Positions 23,371 to 34,150 are shown, numbered from the stretch's first letter. The stretch: DNA of 64,000 bases from Bombyx mori (GCF_030269925.1 NC_085112.1:15129501-15193500); one strand, 5' to 3'. Numbers and translations are program-made. The notes: generated by a model not told the origin, from the sequence alone.

Positions 23371-24051
23371 GCTGTAGTTACGATTTAGAAACTTCGACTA
23401 GATGACATGTGAATTGTTTTTGGCGCCTTTGGCTTTCTTCTAGTTTGATAGAGAACACGTCAATAACACCAAGTGGCGTGCTGCCAAGATACCGCTTTGT
23501 TATTCTTTTGGGTATAATGAGCTGGTGACACGTATTATTATTATTATTTTGAACGCTATGTGAGTACTGCGATGAAGAGATATTTATAGGTGTCCAGGAA
23601 TTGAACAAAATCATATATGTAATTATATTTTTATGCTTTTATTATGTACTTTGCTTTTTACAATTTTATATTATATATTCGATTGACATTAAGTCTGCGG
23701 CTTATTGCTTATGTTGGTGTTGCGCACGCGTCTGTGTCGCGTCTGTCTGTCTTCACGTTTTGTTCCGGGTCTCCCCGCGCTCCGCTTCCGCGTGCCCCCC
23801 ACGTTTAGGTATCGTCGCCGACAATAGGAAAACCAACAGTTAAAACAATTAGTACTGCATTAAGCCAATAATTTTTTTACAAAAGCTTTTTAAAAATATA
23901 CCATTGGCCTTAGCAATCTCAGTACTCCCGGACGCTCGGAAGAATAATTCTTGCAATTGCAGCGCCCCGACAATCTCTTCTTTGTCGCAAAGTCAGTTAA
24001 AGTACATTCAATTCAATCGAATTTTTCTTACCAGTGCACGTGGCACATCTT

Positions 24052-24417
24052 CATCACCATTCCCGATCCTGCGGACGGAGTGGAAAGCAGTCGACGTCGC
24101 CCAAAACACGTCATTTCGGATCCGCCCGATCCACTAACGGTGCATCTAGGTACCTCAAGCACCGGTCATCGTTCCCGTCGAACCCGTTGCTTGCAATGGA
24201 GGGCTCGACCAGTGAATTAACCCACAGACACAGCGCACTGAGTTTCTCGCCGGATCTTCTCAGTGGGTCGCGTTTCCGATCCGATGGTAGATTCTGCGAA
24301 GCACGGCTCTTGCTAGGGTTCGTGTTAGCAACGTCGTCAGGTTTGAGCCCCGTGAGCTCACCTACTAGTTAAGGTTACGCTGAAATAGCCTCTCAGGCTT
24401 AGGTAGGAGAAAAAAAA
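24052..24417 (+). mobile_element. LINE 3'-end insertion, copy B
   Basis: Inverted-duplicate counterpart of 20632-20997. It is flanked by ggcacatctt (24042-24051) and ggcacatctg (24418-24427), the latter being the complement of the copy A duplication. Confidence 0.8.
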
Positions 24418-24870
24418 GGCACATCTGAGTTTTCGTTTGTTTGACGCTGACAGTCTCCAAGTCAACCCCACGCCTCCTATACAGTGCGTAATTAAAGTTG
24501 ATTAATAATTACCTTTAATTATACCTTCAACGATCCTTTAAATGCACAATAATTTGTTCTTTCGACGTATTCATTCCTTGAATCTGAATCGTTAAGCTTC
24601 AACCATGCTTCTATACTATCCAAACACTCAAGTTAAAGAGTAAGTATTCTAACGTTAAGTTTGAATTAAATAGATGATCCGACCGGTAGTAAGAGGTATT
24701 CAGAGTCTGCACAACCAACGTTTATACTATTTGTCGTGCATCGTTATTCAATACAAAAGAAAGCTCATGTCTGTTATGTCTATGGGTAACTGTAAGCACT
24801 TACCTGTCAGCAACCGGTGCTCGCATGACACCCCATGAGTGAAATAAGCGAAAACAAATCTTGAAAACCC

Positions 24871-25220
24871 TATTTTATTTTGTTGTTGCCCGAGCAGGAA
24901 GACGAGCATACAGCCCACCTAATGGTAAGTGGTTACCGACGCTCATGGACGTCAGCAATGCCAGAGGCAGCACCAACCCACTGCCTACCGCTTAATACCC
25001 TCCACATGCCTTTCTTGAAGAAGGACGTGTCATAGCATTTGGGAAACACCGTGGAGGGGATCATCATACCAAAGCCGGATCGTACGTGGCAAAAATGATC
25101 TCTGGAAACGCAGTGTGGATGACCGCAGTGGCTCCAGGTAGTATGGATGAACTCTACTCCGGTGGCGGGCGGTGCGATTGTAAAAACGAAATGATGGTAT
25201 CATCTTAAACAATTCTTTAG
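24871..25220 (-). pseudogene. LINE 3' end, copy B
   Basis: Counterpart of 19831-20178. The minus-strand frame near 25281-25030 contains FKMIPSFRFYNRTARHRSRV and ends PLHGVSQML. Not a host gene. Confidence 0.75.
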
Positions 25221-25692
25221 AGCACTTGCTTGTCGAAGACCCGTTTTCAGAGACCATTTCTACTGATTGCTTTTGAAACATACTTCAGATTCCCTTCTTC
25301 AGTGAGGACGTGGTTTGCTATAACGCTTTAGTGTACAAATAAGGTTTAAATATTTCTAAGCAGAACATTGGTGCTTTCCGGGCAAGGGCTATAAGATGAC
25401 TTCTGTAGTGTTAGCGATATAACGCAACGTAATAATCATTACAATGAATGCAGATGATGCTAGGGAGTCAAGAAGTAAATCATTAAGGATAAACATAATC
25501 ATATAACATTATGTATAGATTGATAACCAATTTCTATGGAGATGTGAATTCAAACACAAAATTAAACCCAATAAATGTTTATGAATTTCCAAGACTAAAG
25601 TTGCTAAGAAAAACATTGTGATCATAAGGTATCTTATAGCATTAAATCCTTCCTTCGCCAGAAAGGTTAACAATGTGGAAGAATTCACATAC

Positions 25693-25914
25693 ATGAAATT
25701 TTTGAAAAGCTTTTGCAAGATAATGGACTTTTGGCCCGAAAGGGAAGAGAAGAATAGTAAAACGAGGATTTTCAGGCTTCGGTACATCCTGGTCTTGCAG
25801 TTCTGTTTCACTCTCGTCGCCGGCGTTCTTTACTTGACGAATAGCGTCGGGAAACAGACCTTCTATGACCTCGGCCACACTATCATAACTGTTCTCATGA
25901 ACGTCGTCTCGGTC
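25693..25914 (+). pseudogene. Orphan odorant receptor exon 1, copy B
   Basis: Exon 1 of an odorant receptor on the plus strand, opposite to copies A and C. It starts at MKFLKSF and ends in a good donor (ggtc|gtaagt). The translated frame looks identical to copy A, including TM1 and the start of TM2. Homology to A ends at 26528, before the position of exon 2, and no exon resembling exons 2-7 was found downstream on this strand. The copy therefore cannot encode a receptor alone. It lies head to head with copy A, the 5' ends about 6.2 kb apart, so any copied promoter would fire toward 26.5 kb. A spliced chimaeric or non-coding transcript is possible but only inferred. Confidence 0.85.
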
Positions 25915-25924
25915 GTAAGTTTGT

Positions 25925-26240
25925 TATCTTACGTCAACATCATCATCATCATCATTCTCCTGCCCTTCTCCCACTTACCTGGGGTCGGCGCAACATGTTT
26001 TCTCCTTTCATACTCTTCTATCATATACCATTTCTTCGCTCACTCCCCTCTTACCCATATCGTCTTTCACGCAATCCATACATTTTTTCTTAGGTCTACC
26101 ATTTCCTCTATATCTTTCCACATTCATAGTTAACACTCTCTTACCAATCTCATTTTCATTTTGTCTCTTCACATGTCCATACCATCCCAAACGCGCACTT
26201 CTCAGCTTCTCTGTCACAGGTGCCACTTTCAGACTTCCTC
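25925..26240 (-). pseudogene. RTE-type LINE tail, copy B
   Basis: Counterpart of 18965-19240, reading MAPVTEKLRSARLGWYGHVK on the minus strand. It retains the (catcat)n / acctggggtcggcgcaacat end that copy A lost. Confidence 0.78.
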
Positions 26241-26528
26241 TAACATATTTATTCCGTATTCTATGTTATCTTACATCAAAAATGTGTGGTAAATTCAAGT
26301 GGCCCTTACTCCTGTAGCACGACATGAAGCCACATTTCCAGTGAGAACGACGCAGAATAATATTTAACTTGGAGAGTGACATGTACGTGCACAACTAAAT
26401 TTCACCCAAATAATTTTAAGTTTAGAAGAGAAAAAAATTCGCAATATGTTCGTTGGGCGTGCTAATGCTATTCTTCTAAAATTGATACAAAAATACTTCC
26501 TTGGACTAATATCTGGGGTACTGAAACA

Positions 26529-26985
26529 CACTTCCTATCGTGGGTTTTTTTTACAGGCGAAAATCACTGGTTCTCTAACCGCGCGGCGGGTGGGGCATAT
26601 GGGATTTGAACTTCACGAAAAACTCCAGCCGCACACAACCGACGCCTAACCCCGGACCGGGCCGGAGCCCAGTCGGGGACATTGAGACAGCGAGACAGGG
26701 TCGACGCAGAGCATATTACATCCTTCCCGCCGTCCCCGGATCGGTGGCCGCCGGCTACACGACCACCGTTTCCGTCGGTCGACGGACCGGGAGCCCACCT
26801 TGATGGCGCCGCGGTGCACCTTTCCTCGGAGCGGTCGGGAGAATATGGCCTACCATCACCTCCTATCGCGGGTATAGATGTGGGATTAAATGTACATATT
26901 TTATATATCAGGGAAATGGGGTTTTGGAACATCGTTTTTAGTGGTTAAGCTGTGCTCAGTGGGCATCATCGAGATTAAGTACCAG
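26529..26985 (+). repeat. Repeat family X at outer edge of copy B
   Basis: Begins cacttcctatcgtgggtttt exactly where homology to copy A stops. It continues through the GC-rich ggaccgggccggagcccagt block and ends at agtaccaggacc, the complement of the end seen at 5395. This is the most complete copy of the family here. It has no recognisable protein. Confidence 0.65.
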
Positions 26986-27002
26986 GACCAAGTAATGTTT
27001 AT

Positions 27003-27452
27003 TTATCTATACTAATATTATCTATACTAATCTATAGTAATAATATTATAAAGAGGAAAGATTTGTTTGTTTGTTTGTAATGAATAGGCTCCGAAACTAC
27101 TGAACCGATTTGAAAAATTCTTGCACTGTTTGGAAGCTACACTATTCCCGAGTGACACAGGCTATAATGTTTTTTGGGGAAAATTAGGGATCCTTACTAA
27201 AACTCCAATAATGTAACCCAAGGTGTAAAAAATTTACCTAAAATATTCTTTATATCACGTGCCCTGCGAAAACTATTGATGATAGAATAAAATAATGTAC
27301 TACGACTTTGTAGCACACATTATTATATACAAAAAGCGTTGCGACAGCATATGTCTAACTATTATAGTTATGCCGCAATAAGTGTTAGTCAAAGTCAAAT
27401 ATCGTTGAAATTTTTGTTAAAGACCCGAGCGGAGCCGGAGCGGGCCGCTAGT
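27003..27452 (+). mobile_element. Lepidopteran Helitron, non-autonomous
   Basis: Starts tctatactaatattatc with a short tandem repeat of the start, contains gatttgtttgtttgtttgta and aactactgaaccgatttgaa, and ends gagcgggccgctag with the CTAG Helitron terminus. Closely related to 52349-52724. Confidence 0.75.
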
Positions 27453-27596
27453 TTATTTATAAACTAGTGGAACCTTCGATCAACAATATTGATGATCGAA
27501 GAGTGGAATCCAGCCGCGCTCCCCTGTCAAGTCCTGTCAAGTATCATTTGACATGGGCCTTCTGTTCCCCCGCGATCTATTTTATTGAAACATGCC

Positions 27597-27785
27597 TTTT
27601 TTTATTGCTTAGATAGGTGGACGAGCTCACAGCCCACCTGGTGTTAAGTGGTTACTGGAGCCCATAGATATCTACAACGTAAATGCGCCACCCACCTTGA
27701 GATATAAGTTTTAAGGTATCAAGTATAGTTACAACGGCTGCCCCACCCTTCAAACCGAAACGCATTACTGCTTCACGGCAAAAAT
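27597..27785 (-). mobile_element. Bm1-type SINE, 5'-truncated
   Basis: 3' half only, T tract and gcttagataggtggacgagc to ttcacggcaaaaat. Confidence 0.87.
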
Positions 27786-28420
27786 AAAAATGTCTCTCTA
27801 ATATTTGAAACTACACGCGCGCCACCTTTTGTATGTTGACGGTTCTATCATAGAAACATTTCGGCTGTTACGAGTCAGGATACCAATGACCGTCCAATTC
27901 GAGGCCGAGGTATTTTATTTGCACCCCCAACCCGATGCCAACGCCGGTAGTCAATGCTCTCTCCGACGCCCGTACAAAGAAAGGGTCTGCAGTCTGTTGA
28001 ATGCACCCTCGAGGCCCAATCTTCGAATCTTACGATGATAATACGACAAATACTTCACCTACAGTGGCAATACGGGCAACCAGCCACGTCCCCTAGCCAC
28101 GACTAACGTGTCATCGAAATAGGGGGGAATATACCTCTCCGTACTGGCTCACAATACGCCATATAAATGCAGTTATTCGCTGTCATAGTGTGTTGGCATT
28201 ACCATATACTCATAAACACTGCTGCCAATCAGAAGTTGTGTTTTGTGTGCCAGCAATGCTAGGAGCACTGCCAAACCGCAACCTACCACTGATTATTCTC
28301 GTTTGAAGAAAAATGGATGATGACTTTTATATGTAGAATACGATTAATGCAGCTTACTTGCAACTAGAGATCTAAGTCTCAATTGCATTGGTACCAGTAC
28401 CTAAAATAGGTCCTAACCTA
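27786..28420. other. Spacer, nothing recognised
   Basis: No supported gene. A 77-codon open frame at 27805-28038 has no recognisable domain and is not claimed. Confidence 0.4.
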
Positions 28421-28423
28421 ACC

Positions 28424-29576
28424 TAGTCTTGCCATAAATATTTAATGGCAATTTTATTTAATAAATTTAAAGTATAAAAAGTTTATTCGAAGTGGTCTCC
28501 ATTGACTGCAATACAGTCTTTTAAACGTTGAGGCCAGTTATCAATAGAAGCACGCACTCTTTCCATGGGAAAAAATTTCACTGCCAATTGTACGGATTGT
28601 TTTAGGGACTCCAAAAGCTCAGTCAGTTTTAGAGAGTACGGCTTAGAGCAAGCCGTACTCTCTAAAACTGACTATAAATCATAATCCAGCGGATTAAGAT
28701 CGGGACTAGACGACGGCCAGTCTTCAGCTCTGATGAAGTCCGAAACGTTCGTTTCCAACTAAGACTGCGTAGACCGAGCTTTATGACCTGGCGCCGAGTC
28801 TTGCTGGAAGGACCATTCTTGATTATTGAATATGGTGTTATTAAGGGGCTTCACTACCTTCTCAAGAATGGTATCTTGATACACTTGTGCCGATGTTTTG
28901 ATACCTTTTTCACAAAAGTATGGCTCAGTCACTCCTTCATAGCTAATACCCCACCAAACCATCACTGAAGTCGGATAGTGCCCACGTTGCACTCTGACGA
29001 CTGATTGGGAAGCTTCCTTAGAGCTTTGAGCATAAATACAGTCATTTTGTTTGTAAAAATGTTGCTCAATTGTAAAAAAATCTCATCCGTAAAGAAAAAA
29101 ATTCTATGACCTCCCTTTGCGTACCGCTTCAGTAGTTATTTCGATTTTACCACCCTATTCTCTTTTAAATTATCAGTTAAGAAATGACCAGTACGTCTCT
29201 TATAGGCTGCAAGTCCTAAGTCATCTTTTAAAATACGCGACATGGTTCTAGGTGCTATCTTCATCTCCTGAGATAAAATATTTTGCTTTCGGACAGGATT
29301 TCTTCGAATTCTTTCCCTTACTGCTTTGACCACCTTTTTCGTACGAGCACTACGTGGACGGCCAGATCTTTTTCTGTCACAAGCAAAAGAGGTCTCATTG
29401 CACCTATTAATAGCCCGGTACACAAACATTTTACTAATACCAAGCGTATGGAGAGTTTTGAAAATTGCATTTGGCTCCATACCTACTTTGTGAAATGCAA
29501 TCACAGCGATTCGGTTCTCTTTATCACCCCACTCCATTTTAATATCGCAAAATATTGTACAATGTATCACGTTCAC
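28424..29576 (-). pseudogene. Mariner (maT-like) transposase, broken
   Basis: The minus strand encodes pieces of a mariner-family transposase. The N-terminal HTH pair lies at 29537-29136 (MEWGDKENRIAVIAFHK; RSGRPRSARTKKVVKAV). The catalytic middle lies at 28992-28759 (SVMVWWGISYEGVTEPYF, QQDSAPGHKA). The end appears as WPSSSPDLNPLDYD near 28740-28690. Stops and frameshifts break it between 29136 and 28992. A 24-bp perfect hairpin interrupts the 3' part at 28621-28673. It is related to, but more decayed than, the element at 29704. Ends are uncertain. Confidence 0.82.
28621..28673. repeat. Perfect 24-bp inverted repeat with 5-bp loop
   Basis: Arms 28621-28644 (agtcagttttagagagtacg plus gctt) and 28650-28673 are exact reverse complements around the loop agagc. 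The arm sequence belongs to the transposase gene, so the structure looks like a local snap-back duplication. Confidence 0.9.
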
Positions 29577-29703
29577 TGCGTAACAGGCCGATATCGGCCT
29601 GCCGCGGTATTTCAGCTGGTGCGGACGAAGAAAACTTTGTCCCTCTCGCTTGTGCGAAATGATTATCTCAGGTGTTTGTAAAAATTCGACAGAGACAAAT
29701 ATA

Positions 29704-31014
29704 ACTAGTCAGGTCATAAGTATTGTCACACAGTAAAAACTTTTCTTTTAGAATGCTGGCCACAAAAAAGTTTATTGAATTCGAATTTCGAATTGTTCAT
29801 GAAAATAAAAATGTATACTTTTAGAACTTTACTCATTTTTAAATATGGAGTGGACGCTTAAAGAAGACCGTGTTGCAGTTATTGCGTTGCATCGTTGCGG
29901 TTACGCGCCAATTCAAATTTTTAACATACTGAAAAATTTGAATATAACCAAAAGATTCGTTTATCGTACCATCAAACGATACAATGAACACTCTAGTGTA
30001 CATGACAGGTCAAGAAGTGGTCGCCCTCGGTCTGTTAGGAGTCTTTCCAGCAGTGATAAAAGCTGTGAAGGCGCGAATTCAAAGAAATCCCAAACGTAAG
30101 CAGAAACTGTTGGCCCTTCAGATAGGGTTAAGCAGAACCACGGTGAAAAGGGTGTTAAATGAAGACTTAGGGCTTCGGGCATATCGAAGAAAAACAGGAC
30201 ATCGTTTGAATGCTCGTCTAATGGACCTGAGACTGAAGAGATGCCGCACTTTGTTGAAGCGGTACGCGGGAAAAAAATATCGGGAAATTCATTTTTCGGA
30301 TGAAAAAATTTTTACCGTAGAAGAGAGCTACAACAAACAAAACGATAAGGTGTACGCACACAGTAGTGAAGAAGCGAGCAACCGTATTCCGCGTGTCCAA
30401 CGAGCTCATTTTCCATCCTCGCTCATGGTATGGTTGGGAGTTTCTTATTGGGGCTTAACAGAGGTACATTTTTGTGAGAAAGGTGTAAAAACGAATGCAG
30501 CTGTGTATCAAAATACAGTCCTGACGAACCTTGTGGAACCTGTTTCTCATACCATGTTCAATAACAGGCACTGGGTATTCCAACAAGATTCGGCGCCAGC
30601 TCATAGAGCGAAGAGCACACAAGACTGGCTGGCGGCACCTGAAATCGACTTCATCCGGCACGAAGACTGGCCCTCCTCCAGTCCAGATCTGAATCCGTTA
30701 GATTACAAGATATGGCAACACTTGGAGGAAAAGGCGTGCTCAAAGCCTCATCCCAATTTGGAGTCACTCAAGACATCCTTGATTAAGGCAGCCGCCGATA
30801 TTGACATGGACCTCGTTCGTGCTGCGATAGACGACTGGCCGCGCAGATTGAAGGCCTGTATTCAAAATCACGGAGGTCATTTTGAATAAACTTTAGTGTC
30901 ATAAGAATCTATGTTTTGTTAAGTTCATTTTGGTATATGAATGGTTACATAATGAATAAACTTGTTTCAATTATTTTACATTAAACATGTGACAGAATTT
31001 ATGACCTAACTAGG
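29704..31014 (+). mobile_element. DD37D mariner (maT/Bmmar-like) element
   Basis: Terminal inverted repeats: left ctagtcaggtcataagtatt, complement of right ctagttaggtcataaattct. A TA dinucleotide flanks each side (29702-29703 and 31015-31016), the mariner target. Length about 1.3 kb. It carries the transposase described separately. It lies within sequence that may be the 5' region of a piggyBac-like element. The DD37D class was first known from silkworm elements. Confidence 0.85.
29845..30889 (+). pseudogene. Mariner transposase, one frameshift
   Basis: Cut-and-paste transposase of the Tc1/mariner superfamily. Frame 1 (29845-~30040) has the HTH start MEWTLKEDRVAVIALHRCGY and the linker RSRSGRPRS. 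Frame 2 (~30040-30889) continues with AVIKAVKARIQRNPKRKQK. Catalytic residues visible: first D in HFSDEKIF, second in QQDSAPAH, third in PDLNPLDYKIW. Thirty-seven residues lie between the second and third, giving DD37D. The frames join at about 30040 through a single indel, the only visible lesion; all of the catalytic domain is open. The protein ends NHGGHFE. The element is young in appearance but not autonomous as written. Confidence 0.88.
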
Positions 31015-31089
31015 TATATTTCATCTTGCGGTAAAAATTGTAGGTGATCCCCATCAAATCATATCGGCAGGCTTTTATCGACCTCCAAA

Positions 31090-32590
31090 GCACTGACAGT
31101 GAAAAACATCCGCTAAGTGCGGCAGTGGGCCTATTTCGGCCCGCCCTCCCGACAGGCAGCTAGCGACCCGATACCGCACAGAGCGCGCGCCCCGACATTT
31201 AGTGTTGTGCTATCTAACTGATCTGACGTAGCGTTCGATATAATAAACGATGGCAAGCACTAAAAGAAAAATACAAATTTTGGAAAATATTACTCTATTT
31301 TCTTCGCCCTGCAGTTATTGACAGTGATAGTGACAGCAGTGAAGAAATATTTTCCACTAAGAAAAATAGAAAGAAGTTGGAAACAAATTTGCACGGAAAA
31401 CAAAGCACAAGCGGTAAGTTTTGTTTTCTACCTACATATATCAACATATCAGCCTTAGACTCATAATGACGTGGGTTTTTTTTGTGTAATACCATCCTTT
31501 ATGAAAATGATTATTCTTAAATTATTTCTTTGCTTTTAGTATTATAGTATCTGCCGGTATATTTCGATGCTGATATTATGTTATAGTATCTATTTGGAAC
31601 ATATTATTATTACCAGTGTTCCGGTGGCTGCGCATGGCTTTCGTGCATGGGCTTCGTACTTTTGTAAGATACTTTTCTGTAAGTTCTGATACTTTTGTAA
31701 GACTTTGAAGTCGTCGTGACCTAACGGATAAGATGTCCGGTGCATTCGTGTTGAGCGATGCACCGGTGTTCGAATCTCAGGCGGGTACCAATTTTTCTAA
31801 TGAAATACGTATTCAACAAATGTTCACGATTGATTTCCACGGTGAAGGAATAACATCATGTAATAAAAATGAAACCCGCAAAATTATAATTTGCGTAATT
31901 ACTGGTGGTAGGACCTCTTGTGAGTCCACGCGGGTGGGTACCACCACCTTGCCTATTTCTGCCGTGAAGCAGTGATGCGTTTCGGTTTGAAGGGCGGGCA
32001 GCCGTTGTAACTATACTTGAGACCTTAGAACTTATATCTCAAGGTGGGTGGCGCATTTGCGTTGTGGATGTCTATGGGCTCCAGTAACCACTTAACACCA
32101 GGTGGGCTGTGAGCTCGTCCACCCATCTAAGCAATAAAAAAAAGAGAGGACCAAATTTTTTTTTCATATTTCGACCTATGTTTTCTGGGGAAATTTGTCC
32201 AGTTTCGCGAGTTCTGTGGTAAAGCTCATAAATGGTTAATTAATCACAGGGAATTAAGAAAAAAAATTTCATTTCAGAAAATCAAGTAAAACCTAAGGAC
32301 AATGACCATGTCCTTGAGATGAGCGATAAACGAAGAAATTGTGCAGGGTGCTACGACAGACTGCGGAAAACCTTTAATAGTACACAAGCAAAAAAAAGTT
32401 AAAGAAAAAAAAAAAAAAATTGCAGGAAATGTAACCAAAATCTTTGCGTAACATGTTTCCAAGACAGGCATAAATAAATGAAAACATTCTTCAGTTATTT
32501 TACGATAATTTTTATTTTATTTTCGACATCCCCTTATTTTTTTCTGTCCATCACTACTAAAAATACTTTCTAGTGCGGTACAGGTCGATA
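31090..32590 (+). pseudogene. piggyBac-like transposase remnant
   Basis: A start-like MASTKRKIQILEN at 31250 is followed by an acidic stretch with SDSSEE, then a large internal deletion. Near 32320-32475 the sequence encodes a cysteine-rich C-terminus (RRNCAGCYDR, later NCRKCNQNLCVTCFQDRHK), matching the RING-like zinc finger that ends piggyBac transposases. A Bm1 SINE interrupts it at 31711-32143. The cgatatcggcctgcc motif near 32590 recurs at about 29592, so the element may have spanned 29.58-32.6 kb with the mariner inserted in it. No TTAA sites were confirmed. Confidence 0.65.
31711..32143 (+). mobile_element. Bm1-type SINE, full length, plus strand
   Basis: Head tcgtcgtgacctaacggata with the B-box-like ggtgttcgaatctcag, body, and the end gtccacccatctaagcaata plus A tract. 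It is inserted in the piggyBac-like remnant. Confidence 0.9.
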
Positions 32591-32681
32591 TCGGCCTGCC
32601 TTTTTTCCTGCTTTATTTCTCATTTCCTGTTTGGCAGATCCCGGGGCGAATCAAACTTAAGGAAGTAGGTTTCAAGGTCAT

Positions 32682-33528
32682 GCCCGTGCTGGAGGCATGG
32701 TCAGATAGACGACACGGCGTGCTCTCCTTCCACTTAACGCAGGTCCTCTCGGGGCATGGTTGCTTCGGGAGGTACCTATGGAAGGTCTGCAGGAGAGAGC
32801 CACATCCGGGTTGCCACCAGTGCGGGCATCCGGACGATGACGCTCAGCATGCACTCGAAGCGTGCCCGCGTTGGGAGCGCTCGCGGCGAGACCTCATCGC
32901 GGTGCTGGGGAGAGACCTCTCCTTGCGGGCTGTCATCGCCCGCATGCTAGAGGACCAGAATTCTTGGGAGGCCATGACCAGGTTTTGCGACCTGGTCATG
33001 GCATTCCGTGAGGCTGAGGAGCGCGAAAGGGAGTGGGATCCCTCTTCGGCTTCACAGCGAAGAAGGCGGAGTGGGCGGCACGGGCGCGAAGCTCCCGTTC
33101 ATCTCCCGTAGGGGCTGTCGGGTGCCGGGTGCGGGGGTGCCCGGTACTCGGCTGTTGGTCCGGTGGTGAGGCGGCGCAAGGTGGCTCCTGTGCACCGCTC
33201 ACGGTGTGTCTCCGAGACGACCGGATGGGTACCGGCGACGGCGAGCCTTCGGCGCGCACTGTGCGGTACCGTGGGTTTCGTGGAGTCGGAGTGGTGGGGC
33301 TCGATGGGGTTTAGTCGGTAGTCGTTCTGCGGGGCAAGTGCTTCGCGCGCCTTTTTCAAGGCGTAGTCTCCTGTGAGAAATTGGGGGAGGTGAAGGACCT
33401 CGGCTCTTCTCTTCTCCCCTTCTTCCTCTCAGGAGGCGCCGGAGTCCGACATAACCCGGTCCGTTACCCCCCTCGACCGGGTATCCGTTAATGGATTCCC
33501 CAGCGTTAAAAAAAAAAAAAAAAAAAAA
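32682..33528 (+). mobile_element. R1-clade LINE 3' end with 14-bp TSD
   Basis: The frame from about 32680 to 33111 encodes the R1-type C-terminus: CHQCGHPDDDAQHALEACPR is the CCHC-like finger, followed by LRAVIARMLEDQNSWEAMTR. A GC-rich 3' untranslated region and a 20-base A tract (33508-33528) follow. The direct repeat ggtttcaaggtcat lies at 32668-32681 and 33529-33542, a clear target duplication. The copy is 5'-truncated to about 0.85 kb. Confidence 0.88.
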
Positions 33529-33542
33529 GGTTTCAAGGTCAT

Positions 33543-33815
33543 TCTAACAATATAAAAAAAATGTATACATTATGTTTCCACAAATTTATGGCAATTTTTA
33601 ATCTATCCTAGTGCTGGTGGGTCTAGAAAGACCTGCCACGCTCTGGCGGAAATATCATTGGAGGCGCATTTTGGCCCGCCGCCGCACCAGATGAAGAATT
33701 ATGATTTTACTTGCCGCAGTGAACGTGGTATTGGCGCCAAATATAGTCGAATTTCGACCACCGAGTTTTTTTTAATGTCGTAGTTTTAAGTATTATGTTT
33801 ATTAAATTTGTTTTT
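33543..33815. other. Spacer with possible DNA-element end
   Basis: Contains gggtctagaaagacctgcca and a GC-rich piece, possibly an old DNA transposon end. No gene seen. Confidence 0.3.
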
Positions 33816-34150
33816 TTTTTGAGTTTTTCCTACCTAAGCTGGTATTATAGAGGGTTATGCCACCGTAACCGGGCGAGTAAGTGAGCTCACGGGGCTCAAA
33901 CCTGAGGACGTTGCTAACACTAGCCATAGCAAGAGCTGGGTTGTGTCTGAGGATTAGTTTACTCGTCGAACCCGTCGCTTGCGATAAAGGGTTGAGAGCG
34001 GTGACCAGTGCTTGAAGTACCTTAAAGCGCCCATAGTGGATCGGAAGGATCCAAAATGGCATTTTTGGGGTGACGGCGACTGTTTACCATTCAGTCTGCA
34101 GGATCGGATATGTAGTTTCTGGCGGCCACGACAAGAGGATTATCGTTCGC
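33816..34150 (-). mobile_element. Abundant LINE 3'-end repeat, diverged
   Basis: Contains gagctcacggggctcaaacc and the ggatcggaaggatccaaaat block, aligning with the insertion at 20632-20997. Truncated and diverged. Confidence 0.65.

Larger units (their letters stand above)
22460..26528 (-). repeat. Right arm of large OR-containing palindrome (copy B)
   Basis: Inverted duplicate of 18688-21988. It contains OR exon 1 (25693-25914, plus strand), the LINE and solo-LTR insertions shared with A, and two segments that A has lost (about 23270-23885 and 25215-25331). It ends at ctggggtactgaaa (26515-26528), where a family X repeat begins. Confidence 0.9.

Noticed and set aside
18688..26528. Palindrome as assembly artefact
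   Set aside because: The arms differ by substitutions and several indels, and flanks differ, so they are more likely separate copies; long reads would settle it.
31733..31975. 80-codon plus-strand gene
   Set aside because: Entirely within a Bm1-type SINE.
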